Origin: Neisseriaceae bacterium | GTDB lineage: Bacteria; Pseudomonadota; Gammaproteobacteria; Burkholderiales; Neisseriaceae | DNA length: 15,660 nucleotides | Direction: 5' to 3' | Assembly (NCBI GenBank): GCA_017446355.1 | Contig: JAFSQZ010000235.1 | Span: 1-15,660, forward strand | Shown here: positions 7,122 through 13,487 of the stretch, in pieces | Layout of the letters: every line of letters starts with the position of its first letter | Position numbering within the stretch: position 1 is the stretch's first letter | Made by a program: the position numbers and the translations under genes | The notes under the pieces: generated by a model | Databases searched by the model: none | What the model was told of the DNA's origin: nothing | Seen by the model: the letters and a program-made list of their open reading frames with translations, nothing else

Positions 7122-7498
7122 AATGCTACTCCCAAAATAAGCGCAACAACTACACCTGCAATCAACACAATACGAGCAGATTGGCGAGCAGCTTGCAATT
7201 CAAGACCTATGTGTGCATCTAAAAGCAAGAAACGAATACCTGCAAATAAATGATGGCAAAACGCCCACAAAACACCAATTAAAATCAATTTAACCAATGC
7301 ATTGTCTGCCCAAGATTTGTAGTATTCAAATGCTTCACCACTACTGAGCGAGCCTGATAACAAAGCCAATAAAATAGGCAACATAGCAAATAGCGCAACA
7401 CCTGAAATACGGTGCAAAATGGAAACCTTACCAGGAATAGGTAAAGCAGCAGCTAAAATGTGCACATCCAAAAACTTAGGTCTTTTCTTGGTTTGCAT
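7115..7498 (-). CDS. sdhC: Succinate dehydrogenase cytochrome b556 subunit SdhC
   Basis: SdhC is the first gene of the operon. The 127 residues have three membrane segments (about 32-50, 68-90, 106-126). Ser26 and Arg30 in VSILHRISG match the quinone-site residues of E. coli SdhC (Ser27, Arg31). His83 in CHHLFAGIR matches the haem ligand by its spacing to GIR. The second histidine of the common GIRH motif is Phe here (GIRFLLLD); it is not the axial haem ligand in the characterised complex. A GAGAA ribosome site lies about 5 bases before the ATG. A terminator-like hairpin lies in its leader at 7547-7577. Confidence 0.94.
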   Translation of the reverse strand: MQTKKRPKFLDVHILAAALPIPGKVSILHRISGVALFAMLPILLALLSGSLSSGEAFEYYKSWADNALVKLILIGVLWAFCHHLFAGIRFLLLDAHIGLELQAARQSARIVLIAGVVVALILGVALW

Positions 7499-7546
7499 TT
7501 CATTTCTCTTTCTTTAAATTATGATGGATGAAAAATTCTTTAAATA

Positions 7547-7577
7547 ACAAAAAAATTTCTGTGATGCAGCACAGAAA
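7547..7577 (-). promoter_or_regulatory. Terminator-like hairpin in the sdhC leader (possible attenuator)
   Basis: On the minus strand an 8-bp stem TTTCTGTG/CACAGAAA (7577-7570 with 7563-7556) around a 6-base loop is followed by a run of seven T. This is the layout of an intrinsic terminator. It lies about 58 bases before the sdhC ATG and downstream of any likely sdh promoter. It could end a fraction of transcripts, making a short leader RNA, or end a small RNA encoded upstream. The stem has only three G-C pairs, so its strength is uncertain. Confidence 0.55.
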
Positions 7578-7673
7578 ATAACGCAAGACGCAATTTTACA
7601 CGCTTTTACGTCATTTGGATAGTCAATTACGAAAAAATAAACTTATCGCCAAATGGAATTCATACCTAACATC

Positions 7674-7701
7674 TTGACTATAAATTAGTTTATCCTAATA
7701 T
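7674..7701 (+). promoter_or_regulatory. Sigma70-like promoter motif with no gene behind it
   Basis: TTGACT (7674-7679), a 16-base spacer and TAATAT (7696-7701) form a good consensus on the plus strand. Transcription would run into the 3' end of the lipoprotein gene on the antisense strand. The surrounding DNA is AT-rich, so it may be chance or the mirror of signals for sdhC on the other strand. Confidence 0.3.
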
Positions 7702-7703
7702 TT

Positions 7704-7715
7704 AGACTGCCTGAA
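7704..7715 (+). repeat. DUS, one mismatch
   Basis: AGACTGCCTGAA matches the Simonsiella-type DUS in 11 of 12 positions. It lies 14 bases from the full copy at 7730-7744. Confidence 0.6.
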
Positions 7716-7729
7716 ATGATATAACGCTT

Positions 7730-7744
7730 TTCAGGCTGCCTGAA
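7730..7744. repeat. Full DUS palindrome downstream of the lipoprotein gene
   Basis: TTCAGGCTGCCTGAA. As RNA it can fold into a 6-bp stem with a 3-base loop. It lies 24 bases past the stop of the lipoprotein gene and may mark or help the end of the argB-fpr-lipoprotein transcript. Confidence 0.85.
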
Positions 7745-7767
7745 TGTTTCAATTAAGGTTGATATGT

Positions 7768-8352
7768 TTACGAAGAAGTGGAAATTTTTACGTCGCTTAA
7801 AATTGCTTTTAAATCATTCACTGTTAATTGACCACTTATGGCACAGGTTGTGTAAATGTGTTTATTGCTTGCGACATCAGTTAAACAGTATTCTTGTACG
7901 ACTGTTTCTTCACCGCTACTGAATCCGTAAGCCAAACGTTGTTCATTGATGGTTTCCACTTGCACGTCTTTTAAGGTTTTATCGCTTTCAATATTTTGTT
8001 TGAGCGTGGCAAAAAATGCGTCTGCTTTGTCTTTTAACGCGCCTGATTCCACCGCAGAAATGCTTACATCACGCGCTTCATCGTATTGCAACAACAATAC
8101 ATTTTTAGGGTCTTCACCTTCTGGTAAAAATTGTGCATCACCACTTTTATCCACAAACTCACCCTCTACATTGATGTTAATCAATCCATCTTTACTGCTT
8201 AACTTGACTTTATTCGGCGTTGCAGTTTCATTAACAACAGGCGCACTGCTTTCTTGGTTTGCAGAAGATGCTGCATTTGATGCGCCATTATTACACGCTG
8301 TTAAAAGTGCTACGCTGATGAGTGCGCTGATAAAAATATTGAAATTGTTCAC
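7768..8352 (-). CDS. Predicted lipoprotein of unknown function
   Basis: The 194-residue protein begins with a short signal peptide ending in the lipobox LLTAC (16-20), so Cys20 should be lipidated. An A/S/N-rich linker follows (21-45), then an alpha/beta domain with VKLSSKDGLININVEGEF and a later LAYGFSSGEETVVQEYCL segment. Two further cysteines (in EYCLTD and TTCAISG) could form a disulfide in the periplasm. The start is GTG at 8352: it gives a complete signal peptide, AAGGGA lies 5 bases upstream, and no other start is available. It follows fpr by 48 bases on the same strand. I do not recognise the domain. Confidence 0.85.
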   Translation of the reverse strand: MNNFNIFISALISVALLTACNNGASNAASSANQESSAPVVNETATPNKVKLSSKDGLININVEGEFVDKSGDAQFLPEGEDPKNVLLLQYDEARDVSISAVESGALKDKADAFFATLKQNIESDKTLKDVQVETINEQRLAYGFSSGEETVVQEYCLTDVASNKHIYTTCAISGQLTVNDLKAILSDVKISTSS

Positions 8353-8400
8353 TGTTTTCCCTTTCTGTTTTCAACTGGGTTTTCTTTGGTGCTTGGTTTT

Positions 8401-9171
8401 TTAAAAACCGTTTTCCATTAAAATTTGTCCTGGTAGTTTGTTGCGGTGCATACTAAACCCTTGACTTAACAATGCTTGAAATGTGTCTTGCACCATTGTT
8501 GGGTTGCCACATAACATAAAACGACTTTGTTCACGCGTAAAGGGTAAATCAAAGGCTTTGCTTAATGTACCATTTTTTAGGCTTTCAGGCAGCCTGAAAT
8601 GTAGATGTGATGCATCTTGTTCACGTGTGGTGATGGGGACAAAACGTAATTTATGAAAGTCATTACCCACTAATGGGTGATTTTGCAAATTGGCAATAAA
8701 ATCGTTAAAAACCAAATCGTTTTGATACGAAACACTGTGTGCCAATGCTAATGTGTTAAAACGTTGCCAAATTTCAGGCTGCTGTAAGATAGATAAAAAT
8801 GGTGCGATACCAGAGCCTGTGCAAAGCATAATTAAATCTTGTCCATCAACAAAACGTTCAGGCAGGAAAAAGCCTTGTGCGGTTTTGTCTAATAATATTT
8901 CATCGCCTGCCTGAATATTGGCAAAATATTTTGAAATGGCACCGTCTTCAATCAAAATAACAAAAAATTCAAGCGTTTCGGCGTATTCTGCGGAGGTCAT
9001 TGAGTAGGCACGCCAAATGTATCCTTGCCCTTGTATAAAGCCCAATCGCGCAAATTGTCCTGCTGAAAAACGAAATGAATTGGGACGTGTAATGGCAAAG
9101 CTTAAATGCTTTGGACTGTGCTGTTTCACCCAAAGCACTTTTTCGCGCGTAAATTTCTCTTCATTATTCAT
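8401..9171 (-). CDS. fpr: Ferredoxin/flavodoxin-NADP+ reductase
   Basis: This FAD enzyme moves electrons between NADPH and ferredoxin or flavodoxin. The 256-residue length fits bacterial FPR. Visible are the FAD-binding RAYSMTS (54-60), the NADP-binding CTGSGIAPFLS (117-127) and the late CGNPTMVQDT. The C-terminus ends in GQILMENGF, without the terminal aromatic-rich tail of some relatives. The ATG at 9171 is 8 bases after the argB stop and has no clear site of its own apart from GGTGA at the argB end, so coupling to argB translation is likely. A full DUS at 8584-8598 encodes FRLPE in frame, and a partial one at 8773 encodes QPE. Confidence 0.92.
   Translation of the reverse strand: MNNEEKFTREKVLWVKQHSPKHLSFAITRPNSFRFSAGQFARLGFIQGQGYIWRAYSMTSAEYAETLEFFVILIEDGAISKYFANIQAGDEILLDKTAQGFFLPERFVDGQDLIMLCTGSGIAPFLSILQQPEIWQRFNTLALAHSVSYQNDLVFNDFIANLQNHPLVGNDFHKLRFVPITTREQDASHLHFRLPESLKNGTLSKAFDLPFTREQSRFMLCGNPTMVQDTFQALLSQGFSMHRNKLPGQILMENGF
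8584..8598. repeat. Full DUS palindrome inside fpr
   Basis: TTCAGGCAGCCTGAA. On the coding strand it reads AGG CTG CCT GAA in the fpr frame (RLPE). One of the few perfect copies inside a gene here. Confidence 0.85.
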
Positions 9172-9179
9172 AAAGTTTG

Positions 9180-10058
9180 TTATTCACCTAAAATCATCGT
9201 GCCGATACCTTTATCGGTGAAAATTTCCAGCAATAATACATTGGGAACGCGACCGTCAATAATATGCACGGCTTTGACACCGTTTTTCGCTGCTGCTAAT
9301 GCTGATGAAATTTTCGGCAACATACCACCGCTTAATGTTCCATCTTCTACTAAATCATTGATTTTTTTGGGTGTTAAATTAGTGAGCAAATTACCTTGTT
9401 TATCCATCACACCTGTAATATTGGTCATTAACACTAATTTTTCAGCATTTAATTCTTGCGCTAATCGTCCTGCGACCAAATCGGCGTTGATGTTAAAGGC
9501 TTCACCTTGTTCGCCCACACCAATAGGCGCAATCACTGGAATATAACCCACTGCAACCATTTGTTTTATCAGTGTGCAGTCCATACTGTCAATTTCACCC
9601 ACTTGACCGATGTCTATATTTTGCTGTTCTGGCGTGCTAACGGTTAATTTTTTTGCACGGATAAAATGGTTATCGCGTCCTGTTACGCCAACAGCTTTAC
9701 CGCCGTGTACGTTTAAAAGAGAAACAATTTCTTTATTAACGTGTCCTCCTAACACCATTTCTACAATGTTCATGGTTTCATTGTCGGTAACACGCATACC
9801 TTGTACAAACTCGCCCACTTTGCCGATTTTTTCCAGCATTTTGTTGATTTGCGGACCACCACCATGCACAATCACAGGATTGATGCCCACCAATTTTAAT
9901 AACACAATATCCCTAGCAAAACCTTCTTTTAGATGTGGCTCCGTCATAGCGTTACCGCCATATTTAATCACCAATGTTTTGCCTGCAAAACGGCGAATAT
10001 AAGGCAAAGCTTCCGATAAAATACTGGCTTTTTGATGGGGTTGAATATCTTGTGTCAT
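9180..10058 (-). CDS. argB: Acetylglutamate kinase
   Basis: ArgB phosphorylates N-acetylglutamate in arginine synthesis. Visible are IKYGGNAM, VIVHGGGPQI, GMRVTD, VLGGHVNKEIV, FNINADLVAG, LMTNITGVMDK and GGMLPKI, all in the order of the amino-acid kinase fold. The N-terminal helix (KASILSEALPYIRRFAGKT) is the extra segment found in arginine-inhibited ArgB, so feedback control by arginine is likely (inference). Two adjacent ATGs (10061 and 10058) follow CGGAG; the second has the better spacing of 6 bases and gives 292 residues. An ATG-less extension to 10088 is rejected. It follows hemA on the same strand after a gap holding a DUS pair. Confidence 0.95.
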   Translation of the reverse strand: MTQDIQPHQKASILSEALPYIRRFAGKTLVIKYGGNAMTEPHLKEGFARDIVLLKLVGINPVIVHGGGPQINKMLEKIGKVGEFVQGMRVTDNETMNIVEMVLGGHVNKEIVSLLNVHGGKAVGVTGRDNHFIRAKKLTVSTPEQQNIDIGQVGEIDSMDCTLIKQMVAVGYIPVIAPIGVGEQGEAFNINADLVAGRLAQELNAEKLVLMTNITGVMDKQGNLLTNLTPKKINDLVEDGTLSGGMLPKISSALAAAKNGVKAVHIIDGRVPNVLLLEIFTDKGIGTMILGE

Positions 10059-10117
10059 CATAAACTCCGTGTGCAAACGCTTTTGCAATAAAATGAAAGA
10101 TGTATAACGTAAAACAA

Positions 10118-10147
10118 ACGCTGCCTGAAATATTCAGGCTGCCTGAA
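10118..10147. repeat. DUS pair between hemA and argB
   Basis: ACGCTGCCTGAA (10118-10129, 11/12) is followed after three bases by the full palindrome at 10133-10147. The palindrome can form a 6-bp hairpin. On the plus strand it is followed by an A run; on the minus strand, downstream of hemA, only TATTTC follows, so termination would be weak. It lies 4 bases past the hemA stop codon. Confidence 0.8.
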
Positions 10148-10151
10148 AAAA

Positions 10152-11399
10152 TTATTCTTTATGTAAACGATAAACCTGTGATAAAGCTTTCACCATTGGT
10201 GCATCGTGGCTACGTGCTTTATTTAATGCACGTGTTGGCGAATGTAATAATTTATTGGTCAATTGAATAGACAAACGCTCTAACACTTCTTCAGCAGGCG
10301 TGCCTTTTGCCAATTGGCGCAAAGCATTGTTTAACACTTGTTGTCGCGCACGCTCCCCCTCATCGCGCAAAGCACAAATTAACGGCACTTGCGCACGACT
10401 TTGTTGCCACGCGATAAACTCGCCAACTTTTTCTTCCACCATACTTTCCGCAGCTTCAGCGGCGTGTTTACGCGCTTCTTTACCTTCGTTAATAATGCTT
10501 GCGGTATCGTCCACTGTAAACAAATGAATATTTTTCAGGCAGCCAACGGATTCTTCAATATCTCTCGGTACAGCCAAATCCAGCATAAACACTGGTTTTT
10601 CAGCACGCTCACTCATCGCTTGCTGCATCATTTTTTTGTCAATAATCACTTCTTCGCTGCCTGTACAAGAAACCACCGCATCAAAACGATGCAAAATTTC
10701 AGGCAGCGCACTCAATGGATAAGCCTGTGCATGTGCATTCAAATGCGCACATAAATTGGTCGCGCGCGCCAATGTTCGGTTAGCAACAGCCAACATTTTA
10801 GGGTGTTTTGCAGCAAAATAAGTGGCAACGCCTTCATTCATTTCGCCCGCCCCCACAAACAACACATTTAATTGTGCAATATCGCCCAATTGTTGCTCCA
10901 CCATACGCACAGCAGCTGATGCCATAGAAACCACATTATCGCCCACGTGTGTATACGTACGCACATCTTTGGCCGCGGCAAATGTTCGCTGAAACAAAGC
11001 ATTCAGCCAAGTGCTAACCGTTCCCTGTTCACGCGCAACAGCAACAGCATTTTTCATTTGTCCCAAAATTTGTGGTTCACCCAAAACCATACTGTCCAAA
11101 CCACACGCCACACGAAAAGCGTGATGAATCGTCTGACTACACCCCAGCACATAAAGATAAGGGCGAATTTCTTCAACAGACAACTGTTGATAAGCTGCCA
11201 GCCATTGAATAATATCCTCTTCATCGCCCACACAATACAATTCAGTGCGGTTACACGTTGATAAAATCACAGCTTCACTGGCAGCATTTAATCCCAATTC
11301 ACGTACAGATTCAGGCAGCGCATCGGCAGAAAAAGCCAATTGTTCACGAATATGCAAAGGAGCGGTTTGGTGATTTAAACCGATAACGGTTAACTTCAT
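10152..11399 (-). CDS. hemA: Glutamyl-tRNA reductase
   Basis: HemA reduces glutamyl-tRNA(Glu) to glutamate-1-semialdehyde, the first committed step of tetrapyrrole synthesis in the C5 pathway. The 415-residue length fits. Visible are GLNHQTAPLHIRE (7-19), the catalytic Cys49 in LSTCNRTELY, CGLDSMVLGEPQILGQMK, the NADPH-binding VGAGEMNEGVATYFA, ANRTLARA, LDLAVPRDIE and the C-terminal dimerisation helices ending in HDAPMVKALSQVYRLHKE. DUS cores at 10698-10708 and 11310-11320 encode LPE; one at 10534-10544 encodes GCLK. The start at 11399 has a weak ribosome site. An extended -10 promoter lies at 11434-11442. Confidence 0.97.
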   Translation of the reverse strand: MKLTVIGLNHQTAPLHIREQLAFSADALPESVRELGLNAASEAVILSTCNRTELYCVGDEEDIIQWLAAYQQLSVEEIRPYLYVLGCSQTIHHAFRVACGLDSMVLGEPQILGQMKNAVAVAREQGTVSTWLNALFQRTFAAAKDVRTYTHVGDNVVSMASAAVRMVEQQLGDIAQLNVLFVGAGEMNEGVATYFAAKHPKMLAVANRTLARATNLCAHLNAHAQAYPLSALPEILHRFDAVVSCTGSEEVIIDKKMMQQAMSERAEKPVFMLDLAVPRDIEESVGCLKNIHLFTVDDTASIINEGKEARKHAAEAAESMVEEKVGEFIAWQQSRAQVPLICALRDEGERARQQVLNNALRQLAKGTPAEEVLERLSIQLTNKLLHSPTRALNKARSHDAPMVKALSQVYRLHKE

Positions 11400-11433
11400 A
11401 ATACATCATATTTTTATTTATAAAATGACGCGG

Positions 11434-11442
11434 ATTATAGCA
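11434..11442 (-). promoter_or_regulatory. Extended -10 promoter for hemA
   Basis: The minus strand reads TGC-TATAAT: a perfect -10 hexamer with the TGn extension, which can work with a poor -35; no good -35 is seen. The start point would be near 11427, giving a leader of about 27 bases. Confidence 0.6.
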
Positions 11443-11578
11443 CTTTATTCAGGCGGCTTAAATGCTTAACACTATTCTTCACGCACGCCAAAACACCACC
11501 ATCATCACAAGCCTTGCCACAAAGCACAGTAATCTTTATTGATGGTTTTACCACGCCTAATAAAACTTTATTTTGCGT

Positions 11579-11593
11579 TTCAGGCTGCCTGAA
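11579..11593. repeat. Full DUS palindrome between hemA and pdxH
   Basis: TTCAGGCTGCCTGAA, extended by one more T-A pair. It stands alone in non-coding DNA, not next to a gene end. Confidence 0.85.
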
Positions 11594-11704
11594 ACCTTAA
11601 AACAAATCCAAAATCTTTTATCAAATAAATGTAACCATCTTTCAAATAAAATACTTTGTCTACCATTTTTCACACAAAAATATGAATTTTGTAAAACGCT
11701 CGGC

Positions 11705-11710
11705 TATAAT
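11705..11710 (+). promoter_or_regulatory. -10 element for pdxH
   Basis: TATAAT at 11705-11710, 28 bases before the ATG. No good -35 hexamer lies at the usual distance. The leader would be about 20 bases and includes AAGGAA just before the start. Confidence 0.5.
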
Positions 11711-11737
11711 CTTGCTCTCTACAAAAAGGAAACCACA

Positions 11738-12370
11738 ATGGATTTACACAACATTCGCCAAGATTACAGCAAGCAAGAACTTTCCGAAACACAATGCGCA
11801 AAACAACCCTTAACGCAATTCACCACTTGGCTAAACGAAGCCATTGCTGCCAAAGTCAACGAACCTACTGCTATGAATATTGCCACAGTGGACAACACAG
11901 GAAAAATCAGCGCACGTATGGTATTACTCAAAGAAATCAACGAACAAGGTTTTGTATTTTTCACCAATTATTTAAGTCAAAAAGGACGCGCACTCACCGA
12001 AAATCCACAAGCAGCCCTAACCTTTTTTTGGGCAGAATTAGAACGACAAGTACGTATTGAAGGACGGGTACAACTGCTGCCTGAAAACGAATCGGACGCT
12101 TACTTTAACAGTCGTCCTTATACCAGTCGTGTTGGCGCGTGGGCAAGCGAACAAAGCCAAGTAATAGAAAATAAAAATGTATTGGTTAAACGCGCCGCCT
12201 TTTTTGCCGCGAAACACCCTTTAAATATTCCGCGTCCACCACATTGGGGAGGTTATATCGTGCTGCCTGAAATGATAGAATTTTGGCAAGGTCGTCCCAG
12301 TCGCTTACATGACCGCATTCGTTATCGCCTACACAACAACGAATGGCTTAAAGAACGCCTTGCACCTTGA
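11738..12370 (+). CDS. pdxH: Pyridoxine/pyridoxamine 5'-phosphate oxidase
   Basis: This FMN enzyme oxidises pyridoxine or pyridoxamine 5'-phosphate to pyridoxal 5'-phosphate. From the ATG at 11738 the protein has 210 residues, the usual size. Visible are the FMN-binding RMVLLKEINEQGFVFFTNY, SQKGRAL, AALTFFW..LERQVRIEG, the phosphate-binding SRVGAWASEQS and the C-terminal signature EFWQGRPSRLHDR. AAGGAA lies 6-7 bases before this ATG and a TATAAT further up, so the 55-residue upstream extension is not part of the protein. DUS cores at 12074-12085 and 12260-12271 both encode LPE. The gene stands alone, divergent from hemA. Confidence 0.96.
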   Translation: MDLHNIRQDYSKQELSETQCAKQPLTQFTTWLNEAIAAKVNEPTAMNIATVDNTGKISARMVLLKEINEQGFVFFTNYLSQKGRALTENPQAALTFFWAELERQVRIEGRVQLLPENESDAYFNSRPYTSRVGAWASEQSQVIENKNVLVKRAAFFAAKHPLNIPRPPHWGGYIVLPEMIEFWQGRPSRLHDRIRYRLHNNEWLKERLAP

Positions 12371-12416
12371 TAATATAATATTTAAAATTCAAATACTTGT
12401 AATTATTAACATTTTG

Positions 12417-12433
12417 GTGGGTCGAAGCCCCAC
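12417..12433. repeat. Small REP-like hairpin after pdxH
   Basis: GTGGG and CCCAC pair across TCGAAGC; the flanks (GGTGGGTC and CCCACACTACGG) resemble short palindromes scattered between genes in many bacteria. A T run (12450-12455) follows after 16 bases, so it could be a weak terminator for pdxH. Confidence 0.4.
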
Positions 12434-12462
12434 ACTACGGCAGCTTGGATTTTTTATTCATA

Positions 12463-12517
12463 GTTAGGTTTTGCAGGAGTTTCTGACGGTAAAATTTTAG
12501 GTTTCAGGCAGCCTGAA
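12463..12517. repeat. Fragment of the dispersed repeat plus full DUS
   Basis: GTTAGGTTTTGCA (12463-12475) is identical to 258-270 in repeat copy 1, and a full DUS (12503-12517) follows in the same order, though with a longer gap. The rest of the repeat is absent. The DUS gives the last residues (QAA) and stop codon of the DUF455 gene. Confidence 0.55.
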
Positions 12518-13325
12518 TTGAATGTTCAAAATTTTCCAATAAATCCAGTTCAAAACGACTAAATCCAGCACGTTCACGCGCTTCAATATTGACGTAACCA
12601 CGAAACACAAACATATCGTATTGTTTCAACAAATTTCTAAACAGCGCAATAGGCTCTAATCCGCGTTCACGACACAAATATTGATACCAATAATTACCGA
12701 TTTTTACGTGCCCCACTTCATCGCGGTAAATCACGTCCAAAGCCGCGCAAGTTTCTTTATCTTTGCGCTGTTCAATTTTATTGCGAATGCCTGGTGTAAC
12801 GTCCAAACCTCGCGCTTCCAATACGCGTGGCACCAACGCCATACGCAATAAAGGGTCAAACGCAGTTTTATACGCCATTTCCCATAAATTACCGTGTGCT
12901 GGAAAATCACCGTAATCGTATCCATAAGCACGTAAACGGTCGCGCATCAATACAAAATGTTCGGTTTCTTCAAACGCGACTTTTAACCAGTCTATATTGA
13001 ATTGTTCAGGCAGCGTACGAAAACGCCAAGCCGCATCTAAAGCTAAATTGATGGCATTAAATTCAATATGACAAATCGCGTGCAGCAGTGCTGCAAACCC
13101 TTCATCAGAAGACAGTTTACGCTGTCGCACATTGGTATGTGCCACCAATTCAGGTTTTTCTGGACGACCTGCCAATGCAACATCATATTCACGCACCGTT
13201 TTTTCTCTATTCAGGCTGCCTGAAAGATGACGTTGCCAAATGGTTTGTGTACGTGCGATTTTCTCATCTGCATCGCTACTGATTAAAGCTTGTTCCAACA
13301 GAAAATAAAAATTATCGGTTTGCAT
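12504..13325 (-). CDS. DUF455-family ferritin-like (probable di-metal) protein
   Basis: The 273-residue protein matches DUF455: GRPEKPELV (53-61), then helices with HIEFNAINLALDA (86-98), FEETEHF (118-124), LVPRVLEARGLDV (164-176) and YRDEVGHVKIG (200-210). Candidate metal ligands are Glu88, Glu119/Glu120, His123, Glu170, Glu203 and His206, the ExxH pattern of ferritin-like di-iron proteins. The physiological substrate of this family is unknown to me; some ferritin-like relatives are tRNA hydroxylases. The start at 13325 (MQTDNFYF) is chosen over a TTG at 13364, whose product would begin with a low-complexity hydrophobic stretch; no clear ribosome site is seen. A full DUS at 13210-13224 encodes SGSL, another core encodes LPE, and the C-terminal QAA and stop codon come from a third. 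Confidence 0.88.
   Translation of the reverse strand: MQTDNFYFLLEQALISSDADEKIARTQTIWQRHLSGSLNREKTVREYDVALAGRPEKPELVAHTNVRQRKLSSDEGFAALLHAICHIEFNAINLALDAAWRFRTLPEQFNIDWLKVAFEETEHFVLMRDRLRAYGYDYGDFPAHGNLWEMAYKTAFDPLLRMALVPRVLEARGLDVTPGIRNKIEQRKDKETCAALDVIYRDEVGHVKIGNYWYQYLCRERGLEPIALFRNLLKQYDMFVFRGYVNIEARERAGFSRFELDLLENFEHSIQAA
13210..13224. repeat. Full DUS palindrome inside the DUF455 gene
   Basis: TTCAGGCTGCCTGAA; read in the gene's frame as TCA GGC AGC CTG (SGSL), near residues 35-38. Confidence 0.85.
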
Positions 13326-13412
13326 AATGAAAAAACAGTTAAAGAAAAATACAAAAACAACCAAAAATCAAAAAGTTAAAAAATAACACATTCTTTACAA
13401 ACGCAAAAATAC

Positions 13413-13444
13413 TTTTCAGGCTGCCTGAAAGCTATACAATAGCT
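13413..13444 (+). promoter_or_regulatory. Putative lolA promoter with a DUS and an inverted repeat
   Basis: A full DUS (13415-13429) is followed directly by AAGCTAT-ACA-ATAGCTT, a 7-bp perfect inverted repeat that begins at the last A of the DUS. TACAAT (13435-13440) within it is a possible -10; TTTTCA (13413-13418), 16 bases upstream, is a possible weak -35 that overlaps the DUS. The inverted repeat covers the -10, as an operator would. The promoter call is tentative. Confidence 0.4.
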
Positions 13445-13487
13445 TCCGTTTTCTTATTTTTATTTTAATTTTAAAAAGGCACACATT

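Larger units (their letters stand above)
11400..11737. other. Divergent intergenic region between hemA and pdxH
   Basis: This 338-base stretch has no credible gene. It holds the hemA promoter candidate, a DUS remnant (TTCAGGCGGCT near 11449), a full DUS at 11579-11593 and the pdxH promoter candidate. The open frame running from 11573 into pdxH is an upstream extension only. Confidence 0.75.

Noticed and set aside
7115..7498. SdhC lacking haem because GIRH is GIRF
   Set aside because: The axial ligand in the characterised complex corresponds to the preceding histidine, which is present (His83), and the SdhD ligand His72 is also present.
10059..10088. Earlier start for argB (MQKRLHTEF)
   Set aside because: A good CGGAG site precedes the ATG pair at 10061/10058, and the ArgB family begins near there.
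11573..11737. Upstream extension of pdxH by 55 residues
   Set aside because: The ribosome site AAGGAA, the TATAAT at 11705 and the usual family length all place the start at 11738. The extension begins with a DUS and has an unlikely composition.
12417..12433. tRNA arm-like hairpin
   Set aside because: There is no cloverleaf around it, no acceptor stem and no CCA-type end; it is only a short palindrome.
13326..13364. Earlier TTG start for the DUF455 gene
   Set aside because: The added residues are a low-complexity hydrophobic stretch (FVFFFNCFFI) from A/T-rich non-coding DNA and are not typical of a soluble ferritin-like protein.
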